A stretch of 64,000 nt of DNA from Dasypus novemcinctus (GCF_030445035.2 NC_080673.1:42218365-42282364), one strand, 5' to 3'; counted from the first letter of the stretch, positions 46,085-58,665 are shown. Translations and numbers: made by a program. Notes: generated by a model not told the origin, from the letters alone.

Positions 46085-47012
46085 GCGTAGGGGTGGGGCG
46101 GACTAGGAAGCCTTGGAGTTCTGTGCAGCCGCGGACTCCAGGGGAGCGGACTAGGGAAACTTGGAGGCTGCGACCAGGTGCACTGACCTCTCTCCTCCCT
46201 CCTCTCTCCGCGGTCGCTACCGGGCCTCCCTGGCTGCTTCTCTTCCCCTCCTCCCACAACACACACCTTCCTTCCTCTCCCGGTCAAACCTCAGGTGCTA
46301 GAGAGAAGTACACCACGCCTCCTTCTGGGCCGAGCGTTTAGAATTATCACCGCCCCCTTCCCCCGCCTTTTCCTGCCCTGGATCTGCGCGGCCACCTCCG
46401 TTTTCGCTGCTCCCTGGCGGGGGGTGAGGACGAGGCCAGAGTGTCTGGGTGAGGAGGAACTTTCTACCGCCGTGGTAGTGTGGGGTCCCCTTCGTCTTCT
46501 CCGATCCCCTCTTTGCCCTCCTGACAGTTTCTCTTTGCGTGCACCTGTGAAGAGGTTGCTCTCCGCCTGGAACCTGCGAGAGAGTGGGGGGAGGAGTGAA
46601 CCGGTTCTGGGGCCTCTTGAACCCTCCTTCACCCAGAACCCGGCTCCTTGAGTCAGGGAGAAGCGGGAGGCTGGTAGTGGGGTCTCTTTAGTAACTTATT
46701 TGGCCAACGATAACTATCCCCTTCTCCTCTCCCCCTCGCCCCCCAAACCCATAAAAACAAAACCTAGCCTATTTAACATATATCTAATCTTCCAATAGGG
46801 TTTGGCGTTGTTGTCAGCCTCGTTGAGAGAGATTGGACAAATATTCTCCAGGAGGAGGAGGGCGACGCCAAGGACTTTTCACATCAACTGCTTTTGGGGT
46901 TTCACCATAAGTTGGAAGAGAGACCCTTTTCGTTTTGTGTTGTGTGTATTGTGCTTCTAACTAGTGCAGCGGCTGCTGTCCCAGGGTGACTCTGAGGTGT
47001 CCTTTCTCGCAG

Positions 47013-47235
47013 ACTAGCAATGGCTAGTGAAGACAACGATGTCCCTTCCCCGTCGCCCACAGGTGATGACGGAGAAGGTGGAGGGAAAGAAGAAAACCCC
47101 ACGGAAGGGAGTGCATTGTCCCTGAAACCTGGGATTCCCATTAGGGGCATCAGAATGAAATTTGCCGTCCTGACGGGGTTGGTAGAAGTTGGAGAAGTAT
47201 CCAACAGAGATATTGTAGAAACTGTCTTTAACCTG
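47013..47235 (+). CDS. LRBA: LRBA first coding exon (72 codons)
   Basis: LRBA is a large (about 2,860 aa) BEACH-domain scaffold on vesicles that protects CTLA-4 from lysosomal degradation. This exon encodes only its N-terminus. ATG at 47020 (AGCAATGG context) opens MASEDNDVPSPSPTGDDGEG. Residues 41-72 (IRGIRMKFAVL through VGEVSNRDIVETVFNL) are the block shared with the paralogue neurobeachin. The start of the Gly/Glu-rich leader agrees with remembered human LRBA with a few substitutions. Splice signals decide the limits: acceptor TTTCTCGCAG ends at 47012, and donor CTG|GTAAGT follows 47235, leaving phase 0. The next residues expected (LVGGQFDL) are not found in the window. The BEACH, PH-like and WD40 parts lie beyond it. 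Confidence 0.93.
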
Positions 47236-48429
47236 GTAAGTAGATATTTTATAAATATGTACTGTTCTCAGTGGATTGGGGAACGATAAGTTAAAACTGG
47301 AGGCATGCGCTTTACTAAGACTGATGATGGCTTTTTCTATGTATAGAAACACAAAATTCTGTAGACCTAAATGGAGCAGTTTTTTGATAGTTTTCAATTT
47401 AAGGGGATTTATGCAAACTGATATGCCATAAGTTTTGTGAAAGTGAACAGATCATTTCGATGCTAAGGAAATAATTGTTGCTATGAAAGTATTTTGGGGA
47501 CTTCAGGTGGAAGAGTAATCTGTAAATTTTTTTTCCAGTGGGGTGTATATCTGTGTCTGCACTATTAACATTTTTAATAACTTCTTATGACGTTTTTTTG
47601 GACTTGAGAAGTAATATAAATGGATAGGCCTGTCTACTCTTTTGAGTCTACGTAAGTTATGTTAAAGTGACTCTGCAATGATAAATTTTAAAAACAAAAT
47701 TCTTGTTCATAGTGCTGAAAAAATAAATTTGCTGCAAAGTAGTTATTTATTTTTAATTTTGAATACTTTTACCTTTAGATAAAAAAACAAAAGGTAAATT
47801 TTAGAGTCATTTAGAGTTACGTTTAAAGCATTCTTGTGAAAATTGAATAGCAATTTGAAAAAAGGATTGCAACATTACAATATAAATCTTTATTTCTTTT
47901 GTAAATTCATGTTTAACAGTAAAGCATACTTGGTTCACTGGAAATTGCTGATTGTACTACTACTGTGAGCTTCTGAAAAAGTAGAAATGAAATAATTTCC
48001 TTGTTTCCTCTATTCCGTTCCTAGAATGGTTATCATTTCTAATGAGGGACTTTTTAGAGATCTTTATTCCAGCCCCTACTGCCCACCGATCTAAAGAATT
48101 AAAAGTAAATTTGGCCTTAAAATTGGATATTTCCCTCTATCCACCTATGTTAGAGATAACAGATGAAACCAAGTGTAAATGTACATTAGTTAAAATAACT
48201 GGTACCTTTCTCCTTTTCCTCTGTGTTTTCAAAGTTAGACTTGTGTTTATTCCAGGTCAGTTAGTTATCTGCTTCACTAGACCTTTACTAATAGTCTGGT
48301 CACCTACAACTAATAGAATGAGAAAGAAGCTAGGCGAAATTCACTTATTTCTAGACTATGAAAACTTTTAACTTTTCTCTACCAATTTGTTATATTGGGA
48401 GTTTATCTATAAATATAGACATGCATGTG

Positions 48430-48545
48430 TACATATGTATTTTTAACTTTCTATTATGGAAATGCTCACATATACACAAAAATAGAATAGTATAATGAAA
48501 ATGAACTGGGGTATCCATCACCCGTCTTTAACAATTATTAACTTT
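48430..48545. repeat. Possible old L1 3' UTR fragment
   Basis: 'ctattatggaaatgctcaca' and 'tatccatcacccgtctttaa' resemble an old L1 tail. Low certainty. Confidence 0.35.
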
Positions 48546-49319
48546 TTTGGAGATTTTGTGTGGGGAGATTTTAGAAGATTGTCAGTCTTGAGGAGATAAA
48601 AGTTAACTTCATATATTCCTTTACCTCAAAATAGAGGGACTTAAAATTTTTTACATTTTTTTTCTTTTTCTAAACCTGTTGTATACTGAACAGAGCCCTG
48701 TGTTAGTGATAATTCATAATTAGTTTGTGTGGGGAGAGATAACATTGCTTTGGTTGAAGGAAGGTCTGAACTCCTCTCTTCTTTAGAATATGCTTTGAGC
48801 AGGTGGATGATCAAACACGAGTCACTTCCATTTTTATCTTTAAGGAAAAACCAAATTTTGTACTAATAGTTTGCTTATATCCTGTGTAGAATTTTAGGTC
48901 TGTTAGAAATTTTAGGGTCATTGCTTAAGTCCTTCATAGCCATTGGTTTGCAGAGTAATAGGTGTCAGGGAAGAAGGAAAGGGAAACTATTCTGTTACAC
49001 CTCTTCCTTTTTGCCATCATTTTCTTCTCCCATAGGGCAGGGAAAGTTGATGAGAAGAGTAGGTGGAAATTTCTTTCCTTTCACAACTATCTTCCTTACA
49101 ATACTTTTTATGCTCTTTTGTGAATATCTGGGGTCTTGGCCAGTGTTTGAAAATCTTGGGAACTGAAATGATGTGACCCTGGGAAGCGAATTCATCTCAA
49201 CATTTTGTACTGCTACACCTAAATATATCCTGATGACTAGTTGGCAGCCTTAGTCTTAATTGTACTCAAAGAAGGAAATTAATTACATTAATAATAAATA
49301 TGATCTTAAAAAATCTAAC

Positions 49320-49470
49320 TATACTGTACTTTGTGTCAGACAGTGGGCCAGGTGCTTTACATATATTGTTTAATCTTCTAAATAACTCTTTATATATATC
49401 CTATTTATAGCTGGGGAAACTGAGGCATTGAAAAGTTAAATAGATTGTCCACAATTTGCTTATTCTTAGA
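49320..49470 (-). repeat. MIR SINE, minus strand
   Basis: 'gtgctttacatatattgttt' followed by 'tagctggggaaactgaggca' follows reverse-strand MIR order. Confidence 0.6.
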
Positions 49471-50379
49471 ATGGCAACCTTTTCGGGAATACATCTGTCT
49501 TATGAATTAATATAAACTTGTTTGCTTCCTTAAGCAGTTGTTCTTAGCTGAGGTAAAGCTTCCCCCAGTGTGAGGACACTAAAATCATAAGTCCTTTAAA
49601 ATATTAATGGTGAAACCTACATCAGATTTTAAAAAATTTAACTTTCAAGTACTTTACCAAAAATTGCTTGTGAAAGACCTTAGACGTGAAAAACAGGTCA
49701 GGCAGATAGTTTTTTTCACTCAGAATGTGAGGTGTAGAAAGTTGATGAATTTTTATTACATTCAGTACATTGGATGAAAATTTTGAAAATTGTGAAAAAT
49801 GGAATACAAACAAGATATGCAATGTGCAATAGTGTGAAGTATTATGTAACAATCTAAGCCCAGTAAACTTCCATTTAACAAGGATATTATAGATATTACT
49901 GAATTCCAGTTTTATATCCTATTTGAACCTCAAAATTGCACAGGATATTATGAATATTGCTGATATGAATTTGTGAATGTATGTTCCTCCCTTATCATAC
50001 ATTTAATGGGTTTTCATTAGTAAATTTAAACTGTATTTATAGCCGTCATACCCTTTTCTTTTTTTAAGGCATGTTTTAACCATAGAACCACATATATAAT
50101 AGCTACTTTAAACAATAAATTTGGTACTATTAAAATTAAAAACTCACCGTTCTCTTCCCTCAAAGTTGTTCAACTAGTATGTGGTAGAGCCATGTAACTG
50201 CAGAGGTCTTTCTTTACAGTGCTCTCTTCCAACTTTGCTAATGTTGCTTGACCTTACCTTGTAATAAATCGTCTGAAATTTACCATACCTCTTGCAATTT
50301 CTTTGTGAAGCTATTTTATAGATACATTTTGATTTAATAGTACTCCAGCCTATTCTGGTGTATCAAACTTCTGGTAAAA

Positions 50380-50711
50380 AAAAAAAAAATTTTTTTAAGG
50401 TACCGGGGTTGGGAATGGAACCCAGGACCTTGTATGTAGGAAGCCAGCACTCAACCACTGAGCCACATCAGTTCCCCAAAGTTATTTTTTTCATTTGTTT
50501 GCTTGTTGTTTGTTTTTTTGTTGTTTTTAGGAGGACTGGGAACCAAAACTGGGGCCTCCTGTGTGGAAAGGAGGTGCTCAACCACTTGAGCCACATTTTC
50601 TCCCAAAAATGTTTTTTTTATTTTTTATTTTTTAGGAGATACTGGGAATTGAACCTAGGAACTTGTACCTGGGAAGCAGGCACTCAATCACTAAGCTACA
50701 TCTGCACCCCT
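50380..50711 (-). mobile_element. Cluster of three short tRNA-head SINEs
   Basis: Three minus-strand heads in a row, at about 50380-50478, 50520-50605 and 50612-50711. Each has its own T-rich left end and a B-box-like block (such as 'ctgggaattgaacctaggaa' near 50642). The heads differ from one another by many substitutions, so they are separate old units rather than a recent tandem copy. Individual target duplications are not clear. Confidence 0.7.
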
Positions 50712-51837
50712 GGTCAATTTTAACATATACTCTTGTTGGAATTCAAGACCATTTTCTTTTGTCCTCATCTATATGCTAAAGTAATGTGTGATACTTTTGG
50801 GCCTAGAATAATTAACATATTAGTATATTTTCAGAAACTGCTGCTGAATTTAAGGCTCCCATCAGGTCTTTAAAGGTATTCAATGATATTTAGTTCGAAA
50901 ATCATGTTTCCTGTAGGCTGGTGACAAATATTTAATGAAAAAAAATTTTTTTTTTTTAAATATTACTGATTTTAATTAAAATGTTAAAACAAAAATGGAA
51001 GATAATTTTTCATTACTAATTACATGGTATTTGGCATAAGTCTGCTAAATGTTAATGATGCAAACGCGAATAAATTTATAGGAGCTGAACAGATCACATA
51101 AAGAATTTATGTGGACAATCCGAAAGTGTACAGGTAGACTTAAAGAAGCAGCTGCTGTTCTATTCCAGGAGATTGTTGTCTTTCAGTAACACGGGCCCAG
51201 TGGTGTCACACCTTCTGATTTTTCAGGAAGAACTGGAAATTTGCATTTAAAAATTTTTTAAATATTAAAAAATACTGTCTAGGCCACGTAAAATTGCAGG
51301 TAGCTACTTTTCAAGTTCTGATATGAACCTTTATTAGAAAGGTGATTATTAACATGTTTTTATTTTTATTGTGTATCTTCAAGTTATTCCTTTTTGATAC
51401 CTGTCACCATAGATTTAAAGGTTAAGAGTAATCCATTCCAGAAACATGCTTGTTGATAAGCTCCCTTTCCTCTCTAATATAAATTTGTACATCATGTTTT
51501 AAGTAATAGAAAATTTGAAATGGTGTAAACACAATAAAAAGGATTTATAGTCTCATTTATCTGAAAGTGCATTGTTTGGGCAAGAGTTGTAGTTTGTTGA
51601 TCACAATAATATTAAAGATCCAATTACTTCCTTTTTCTGTTTTGTTTTCTGTGATGGCAACTTGAATCTGTCATTAACCTCATGGTGTAGCATGGCTGCT
51701 TGTGGCAGAGTCTCTCCTAACATTTCAAGTAAGAGTCCTTATTGGATAGCTGAACCAATGACTGAGGTAATTGAAATGTGCTGATTGGCTTAAGTCTCCC
51801 AGCTCCAACTGCTATACCTAAGGATAGGGCCCCCCCT

Positions 51838-52062
51838 TTTTTTTTTTTGGTTGAGGTACTCAGTGCTGGGGATTGAACCCAGTACCTCGTATTTGGGAGG
51901 CCAGTGCTCAACCACTGGCCACATTGGTTTCCCAGTGTTGGTTTGCCCATCTGTTTTGCTTGTTGTTGTTTTTGTTTACTCAGGAGGCATTAGGAACTGA
52001 ACCCAGGACCCCCCATGTGGGCGGTGGACACTCAATTGCTTGAGTCACATCTGCTTCCTGGG
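51838..52062 (-). mobile_element. Pair of short tRNA-head SINEs
   Basis: Heads at about 51838-51935 ('ggggattgaacccagtacct') and 51960-52062 ('aggaactgaacccaggaccc'), both minus strand. Same arrangement as the two-headed unit at 41902-42238, so this may be a second copy of that dimer. Confidence 0.65.
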
Positions 52063-52262
52063 GTCACTTTTTTCTGAAGTATATGGCATGAATAGGCAAT
52101 GGTGGCACCCACATAAAAATCGGGGTGAGAACTTGGAAGTACAAATAGTGCTGGCTAGACAACCAATGATGTCTGTTCCTTCCTTTCTCTTTAGACGCAC
52201 AAATAATAATAATGTTAAAGATATTTATATAAAGGGGTGGGGGAGATAATCCATTATCCCAA

Positions 52263-52425
52263 TACCCCATTATGACTTTGAGCAAGTTTTTTAACCTCTT
52301 GGTGCTTTAGTATCCCCATTTGCACAATGGGGACATTGTATGTTGTAGCAAAGATTAAATGACTAATACTGTAAAGCACTTAAAATAGTGCCTGGCACAA
52401 TAAATGTCATTTATTACTATTTGGT
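52263..52425 (+). repeat. MIR SINE, plus strand
   Basis: 'actttgagcaagttttttaa', 'cccatttgcacaatggggac' and 'agtgcctggcacaataaatg' give the MIR core and 3' part in order. One of the few intronic repeats in sense orientation to LRBA. Confidence 0.75.
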
Positions 52426-53801
52426 ATTATATAATATGTGAAATTTTAGATCGATGCAATTGTCATGTTCTAGTCTTTTAAAATTTGTGTTATAACTTTT
52501 TAAAATTTCTGTATATCCATTGTAAGCTTAATTGGTCTGCAATATTCTATCTAATTCTTATTTTGAGTTTACTTTAACAGCCATTACCATCTTTTAGAGG
52601 TGACATTTAAATAAAAGTTTTAGTGAGGCACAATTTATGAACCATAAAATTCACTCATATTTAAGTATAAAATTCAATGTTTTTTCTCAGTAATTTTACA
52701 GGGCTGTACAGCCATCACCACAGTCTTATTTTAGAACATTTACATCCTGTGTTTTTTTTGAGAAGTTTTTTTTTTAATGCTATTAGCTCTTACAATCAGG
52801 TCTATGATATATTTTAAGTTAATTTTGGTATAGCATGAGAAAAAGGTCTAAATTTTTTTACATTTTCTTCTATACCTATCTTTTGATTGGATTTTGCCAA
52901 ATGCCTTTTCTGCATCAATTGAGATGATCATATGTTTTTTTCCCCTTTGATTTGTTAATGTGGTATATTACATTGGTTGATTTTCTTATGTTGAACCACC
53001 CTCGCATATCAGGAATAAAACTGACTTGATTGTGAAGTATGATTCTTTTAATGTGCTTTTGGGTTCAGTTTGCAAGTATATTGTTGAAAATTTTTGCATC
53101 TATATTCATTAAAGAAATTGATTTGTAATTTTATTTTCTTGTGGTATCTTTATCTGGTATTGGTATTAGTGTGATGATGGCTTTTCTTGTGTTGTACTAT
53201 CCTTGCATCCTTGCATTTGATCATGGTGTATAATTCTTTTGATGTGCTTTTGGGTTTGGTTTGTAAGCATTTAGTTGAGAATTTTTGTATCTGTATTCAT
53301 TAAAGTTATCTGTAATTTTCTTTTTTCTTAGTGTCTTTATCTGACTTTGGTATTAGGGTGATCGTGGCTTCATGGAATGAGTTTGGTGTAGTGTTCAGTT
53401 ATTTGGAAAAACTTGAGCAAGATTGGTATTAAATCATTGAGTGAGTGGTAGAATTCACCAGTGAGGCCATCTGGTCCTGACTTTTCATTATTGGGAGGTT
53501 TTTGATGACTGCATCAATCTGTTTACTTGTGATTGGTTTGTTGATGTTTCTCTGTCTTCTAGGGTTAGTGTTGTTTTTTTGCGTGTTTCTAGGAATTTGT
53601 CCAGTTCGTCTCCGTTGTCTAGCTTGTTGGTGTACAGTTGTTCATGGTATCCTCTTATGATCTCTCTTATTTCTGCAGGATCAGTGGTGATGTCCCTCTC
53701 TCTGATTTTATTTGCTTCTTCTCTCTTTCTTTTCTTTGTCGGTCTTGTTAAGGGTTTGTTAATTTTGTTGATTTTCTCAGAGAGTTAAATTTTGCTTTTT
53801 T

Positions 53802-54175
53802 TTTTTTTTTTAAAGATTTATTTTTATTTATTTAATTCCCCTCCCCTCCCCCGGTTGTCTGTTTTCTGTGTCTTTTTGCTGCGTCTTGTTTCTTTGTCCG
53901 CTCCTGTTGTCGTCAGCTGCATGGGAAGTGTGGGCGGCGCCATTCCTCGGCAGGCTGCTTCCTCCTTCGCGCTGGGCGGCTCTCCTTATGGGTGCACTCC
54001 TTGCGCGTGGGGCTCCCCTTCGCGGGGGACACCCCTGTGTTGCAGGGCACTCCTTGCGTGCATCAGCACTGCGCATGGGCCAGCTCCACACGGGTCAAGG
54101 AGGCCCGGGGCTTGAACCGCGGGCCTCCCATGTGGTAGACGGACGCCCTAACCACTGGGCCAAAGTCTGTTTCCC
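53802..54175 (-). mobile_element. DAS-type long SINE inside L1, LRBA intron
   Basis: Perfect 16-bp target duplication TAAATTTTGCTTTTTT (53786-53801 and 54176-54191). Antisense to LRBA. Confidence 0.95.
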
Positions 54176-54245
54176 TAAATTTTGCTTTTTTGATTCTTTC
54201 TATTGTTTATTTATTCTCAATTTCATTTATTTCTGCTTGATCTTT

Positions 54246-54645
54246 TTTTTAAAAGACTTATTTATTTATTTATTCCCCGACCCCCAGTTGTCTGTTCTCT
54301 GTGTTTATTTGCTGCGTGTTCTTTGTCCGTTTCTGTTGTCAGTGGCACGGGAATTTGTGTTTCTTTTTGTTGCATCATCTTGTTGTGTCAGTTCTCAGTG
54401 TGTGCGGTGCCATTCCTGGGCAGGCTGCACTTTCTTTCGCGCTGGGCGGCTCTCCTTCTGGGGTGCACTCCTTTCACATAGGGCTCCCCTGCGCAGGGAC
54501 ACCCCTGTGTGGTAGGGCACTCCTTGCGCGCATCAGCACTGTGCGTGGGCCAGCTGCACACGGGTCAAGGAGGCCCGGGGTTTGAACCGCGGACCTCCCA
54601 TGTGGTAGACGGACGCCCTAACCACTGGGCCAAGTCCACTTACCA
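54246..54645 (-). mobile_element. DAS-type long SINE inside L1, LRBA intron
   Basis: Perfect 14-bp target duplication TCTGCTTGATCTTT (54232-54245 and 54646-54659). Same orientation as the SINE 70 bp to its left; the two differ in the body and in the presence of a GTTGCATCATCTTGTTGTG block. Confidence 0.95.
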
Positions 54646-54755
54646 TCTGCTTGATCTTTATAATTTCTTTCCATCAGCTTGGTTTGGGGATAGTTTATTT
54701 TTTTTCTGCTTCCTCCAGGTATGCAGTTTTGTCTTGGATTTTAGCTCTTCTTTTT

Positions 54756-56350
54756 TTAAAAAATTTTAAATATTTTATAGAGAAGTTGTGAGCTTACAGA
54801 ACAATCATGCATAATGTGCAGAATTCCCGTAAATAACTGCTCCATCAACATCTTACATTGTTGTGAAACATCTGTTAACATTATCAAACCATTACCACTA
54901 ATTATGGCCCAAAGTATACCCTTAGTTTATTTTTTCCATATAACCCCCTATTATTAACACTGTGTATTAGTATTATACATTTGTTATAGTTCATGAGAGA
55001 ACACTCATATTTGTACTGTTAACCATAGGCCATCTTCCACCACATACAGTTTCACGCTGTGTACATTCTATCCAAGTTATGTACTCAGTGGCTCTCACTT
55101 TTGTCACAGTTGTGCAGTCATTGCCCAGTAAACGTTTTAATGTTTTCCTTACTTCAAAAGAAAAAGTCCCATACCCCCTTAGCATTGTTATAGTATCTTC
55201 TCTGGCATTTATGCAAGAATATTACAACATTTTTACTGTAGTCCATAAAGTACATTAATTGTATTTTTCCCATGCATCACTATATTCTTACAACCTTGTA
55301 ATAGTGACATACATTTGTTCTAGTTCATAGAACACTCTTGTATTTGTATTATTAACCAAAATCCTCATCCACCTCTGGGTTCATCATGTTATTCAGTCTG
55401 TAGGTTATTCTCTAGGTTTCTTTCAGGGGACGTTTATATCCCTAGACTGCCCCTTTCAGCCAAAATCCCATTCATAAACCATCTGTGTTAGTTTTACTCA
55501 CTATGTGTTACCATCACCTCTACCCATTTGCACACTTTTACCATCAGGTTAATTGAAAATTTGACATAGGTAAAGCATCAATACCCTTTCTCAACCCTCA
55601 TCCCATCTCCCAGTATCCTATAGGCTAGGTTTTAACTCCATGTGTTTATTTTTCATATTTAGTTTATATTAGTGGGACCATACAATATTTGTCTGGCTTA
55701 TTTCACTTAGCATAATGTTCTCAAGGTTTATCCATGTTATTTTATTTCTTCTTATAGCAGCATAATATTCCATCATATTCATATATTACACTTTGTTTAT
55801 CCATTCATTGCTTGATGGACACTTGAGTTGCTTCCATCTTTTGGCAGTTGTGAATAATACCTCTATGAACATCAGTGTGAAAATGTCTGTCTGTGCACTG
55901 TTTTCAGTTCTTCTGTATATATTCCTAGTAGAGGGATTGCTGGATAGGGCAGTTCTATATTTAGTTTTCTGAGGAACTGCCAAACTGTCTTCTACAGAGG
56001 CTGCACAATTCTGCATTTGTACCAACAGTGAAGGAATATTCTTATTTTTCCACATCCTGTCCAGTACTTATTGTTTTCTGCATTTTTAAAAATAATAGCT
56101 ATTTTTTGAGGTGTGAGATAATATCTTATTGTAGTTTTGATTTGCTTTTCCCTAATAGCTAGTGATATTAAACATTTTTTCATGTGCTTTTCCACCATTT
56201 GTATTTTCTCTTGGGAGAAATGTGTATTTAAGTCTTTGCCCCTTTTAAAATTTGATTGCTCACTCTTTTATGGTTGAGTTGTATGATCTCTTTATATAGC
56301 ATGAAACTCAAAACCTTATCATATATGTGCAGTTTTTCTTTTTCAGTACC
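54756..56350 (-). mobile_element. L1 3' end, minus strand
   Basis: About 1.6 kb of antisense 3' UTR and ORF2 C-terminus. 'gagaagttgtgagcttacag' (54780) marks the 3' end; 'gtctggcttatttcacttag' (55691) and 'ggacacttgagttgcttcca' (55818) follow. Closely related to the L1 at 61950-64000. No intact frame. Confidence 0.8.
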
Positions 56351-57179
56351 TTAAATATATCATACCATGGCCTTCTTGCCTCCATGGTTTCTGATTAGAG
56401 ATTGGCACTAAGCCTTATTGAGCTTCCCTTGTATGTGATGCATTACTTTATTTACTCTTGCTTCTTTTAGAATCATCTGTCTCTGATATTTGTCATTTTG
56501 AATAGGTATCTCGGACTGGACCACTCAATACCTGTGGAACTTTGTAACAAGGGTATTAACAGAATCAGTAAAAACTTAACAAAAATACAGTGGTGTCTTG
56601 GTACTCATTGTTAATTGGTTCTGGGAAGTGCGATAAGTACCAAAAACAATGAGTTATTCTCATGTGGATAATGTAAATAAATTTAATATGTTCCCAACTG
56701 AAAGACAATGCACATTTTTAAGGCAATATTGAAAAGATAGGATTGTATGTCACTACTTTACATGAGAAATAAGCCTAAAAATTAATAAATACTTAGATTA
56801 AATAAAAAAAAAAACTTCACTTTACCTCTACTGAGAAGACTCCATGGCCTAATGGGATGGTGGGAAGAGAGTAGTGAGGAGAGGAGAGTTCCCCTCTAAT
56901 AGAACATTGGGCACTTGTACTTCAGATATTCTTTCTCTTTTCTGCCTTTTTTCAACTTGCACCACAGGCTCTGACACATTCTTTGTCACCTTCATTAAAA
57001 ACTTATCCTATGAGGACTGCCTCTGTCTTCTTTTCAAAATTCCTCAGAAGTGTGAAATTGTTTGGTCATTCAGTAAATTTGCATTTCTGCTTGTCAGAGC
57101 TTTGTCTGGATGGTATGTCTCCATAAAGTTTTGAACTTCTGCCCATTTTGCATATATTTCTTTTATCAAAGAACTGTGG

Positions 57180-58665
57180 ACATCCTCCCTTTCTCCTCCT
57201 CACCTGAAGAAATCTTTTCAGCCACCTCCTGTTGCTGCTCCTTCTGTAGTTCCTGCAGCTCCTCAGTGCTCACTCTTTATGATGTTCCTCCACTAACTCC
57301 TCAACATCAGCAGCATCAACCTCCAGACCCATGGATTGGCCCAAAGATACAATACCCAGCACAACTGTACCCTCTGTACCTGCAGCCATGGGGTCAGCCT
57401 CAAACCCTTCGAAGTCTCTCTGAGTCACAGCTTCTGGCCACAGATTCTTCCATGCCAAGATCATGTCCTCTAGGAGACTTCATTCCAGGCCTCATCAGTA
57501 AGGTTAAGGCAGTGTAGGATATTGAAATGCTCCTTCTTGAATTCTGTGACGGTCAAGGGAGTGTCAGAGGTGATCTCAAAGCACCCTGGAAAAGCGCCTT
57601 GGTGTACAACTTTTTGAAGTTTGAAGTGACCTGCTGGTCCATGGGCTGGATGGGAAGAGTAGTGTTGGGGGCAGGAGCCTTACAGTGATGAAGCTGAACT
57701 CCTTCAGCAAGTCAACTTCCAAGCCTGGACGGTGGACAGGTGCATTGTCCAAAAATAGGAGTTTTCACAGGCAAATCTTTCTCCAACAAATATTTTTTCA
57801 CTGAGGAACCAAACACTTCATTTATCCACTTGGTGAAAAATCGCCTCATGACCCAAGCTTTGCCATTTGCCCTCCACATCACATGGAGTTTGCTTTTTAT
57901 GACATTATGCTTCTTGAAAACTTGCAGGTTTTCATTCTGATAGAATAGTAGAGGCTTGAGTTTTAAGTCCCCATTAGCATTCCCATACAGCGGTAGAGCG
58001 GGCCTGTCCTTCATTGGTTTGTGGCCTGGTAATGCCTTCTCCTCTTTTGTGATGTAGGTTCTACTTGGCATTTTTTTCCCCAAAAAACTCTAGTTTTATC
58101 ACAGTTAAAAACTTGGTGGGAAATAAAACCCTCAGCCTCTATGTAGTCTTGAAATTCACTGACGCATTCATCAACCTTTTTATTAGCACTTGCTGCCTTG
58201 TCATGCCTCATGACACTATGGATGCTGGTCCTTTTTTAAAAAATAGCAAACCAGCTGTAACTGGCCTTAAAAACTTCAGCACTGTCATCAGTAGGTTCTG
58301 GTTTGTCTTTCAAAAGAATGGCATGCAACACTTTTGCTTTTTTATATATAATGGCTTCTGATATACTAACTGCTTATTGTTTACTCAAGTTATTAACAGC
58401 TTTTCAACTTCCTCGACTGTTAGGGAATGCTGCTTTGTTACTGCTTTATCTCCTTTTGCAACATCAGCCTTTTTTATTGCTTCTTTATTCTTAATGATGA
58501 TGGAGACCTTTGTTCTAGGTATACTGTATTCCCTAGCAAAATCAGTAATGGGAATATCGTTTTCACATTTACTTCTTATTTCTCTCTGTGACTCAATAGT
58601 AGTGAGAAGTAATTTCTTTTCTGCTCAGCGCTATCACTGCTTATTTTCTTAGAACCCAGGATGAG
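57180..58665 (-). pseudogene. Tigger transposase relic (TIGD1-like)
   Basis: Recognised from three minus-strand segments: 58211-58011 (EAEGFISHQVFNCDKTRVFW, the first catalytic Asp region, with Lys where Glu is usual); 58083-57712 (MPSRTYITKEEKALPGHKPM, then KSKLHVMWRANGKAWVMRRF and FGSSVKKYLLEKDLPVKT); and 57464-57270 (KNLWPEAVTQRDFEGFEADP, SLGQSMGLEVDAADVEELVE). The N-terminal DNA-binding part (near 58400-58665) is present but full of stops. Several frameshifts and stops exclude function. It matches transposons of the TIGD1 branch rather than a domesticated TIGD gene. Confidence 0.85.

Larger units (their letters stand above)
45250..46650 (+). promoter_or_regulatory. LRBA: LRBA CpG-island promoter and probable 5' non-coding exon
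   Basis: An abrupt change from AT-rich DNA to GC-rich, CpG-dense sequence, densest at about 45770-46010. No TATA box. An NRF-1 site (45897-45908) and GC boxes (about 45989-45997 and 46095-46101) are visible. The coding exon downstream begins at a splice acceptor, so a non-coding exon 1 must end somewhere here. Reasonable donors are AAG|GTAACA at 45653/45654, GGG|GTGAGG at 46423/46424 and TGG|GTGAGG at 46448/46449; the sequence alone does not choose. Long frames on both strands here look like by-products of GC richness. Confidence 0.8.
52605..54755 (-). mobile_element. L1 antisense fragment (3' UTR and ORF2 reverse-transcriptase region), interrupted
   Basis: 'aaccataaaattcactcata' near 52639 is 3' UTR-like. 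The sequence then jumps at about 52862 from the ORF2 C-terminal region into the reverse-transcriptase region ('ctgcatcaattgagatgatc' near 52910, 'ccatctggtcctgacttttc' near 53467), implying an internal deletion or two joined fragments. A segment of about 180 bp occurs twice (52993-53183, 53192-53370). Two DAS SINEs split the right part. All frames are broken. Confidence 0.75.

Noticed and set aside
46295-46651. 118-codon + strand frame between the island and the LRBA coding exon, and similar frames at 45322-46051
   Set aside because: GC-rich, few stops expected by chance, no family resemblance, and no splice link to the LRBA exon.
57110-57517. 135-codon + strand frame rich in Pro and Gln
   Set aside because: It is the complementary strand of the Tigger transposase C-terminal relic.
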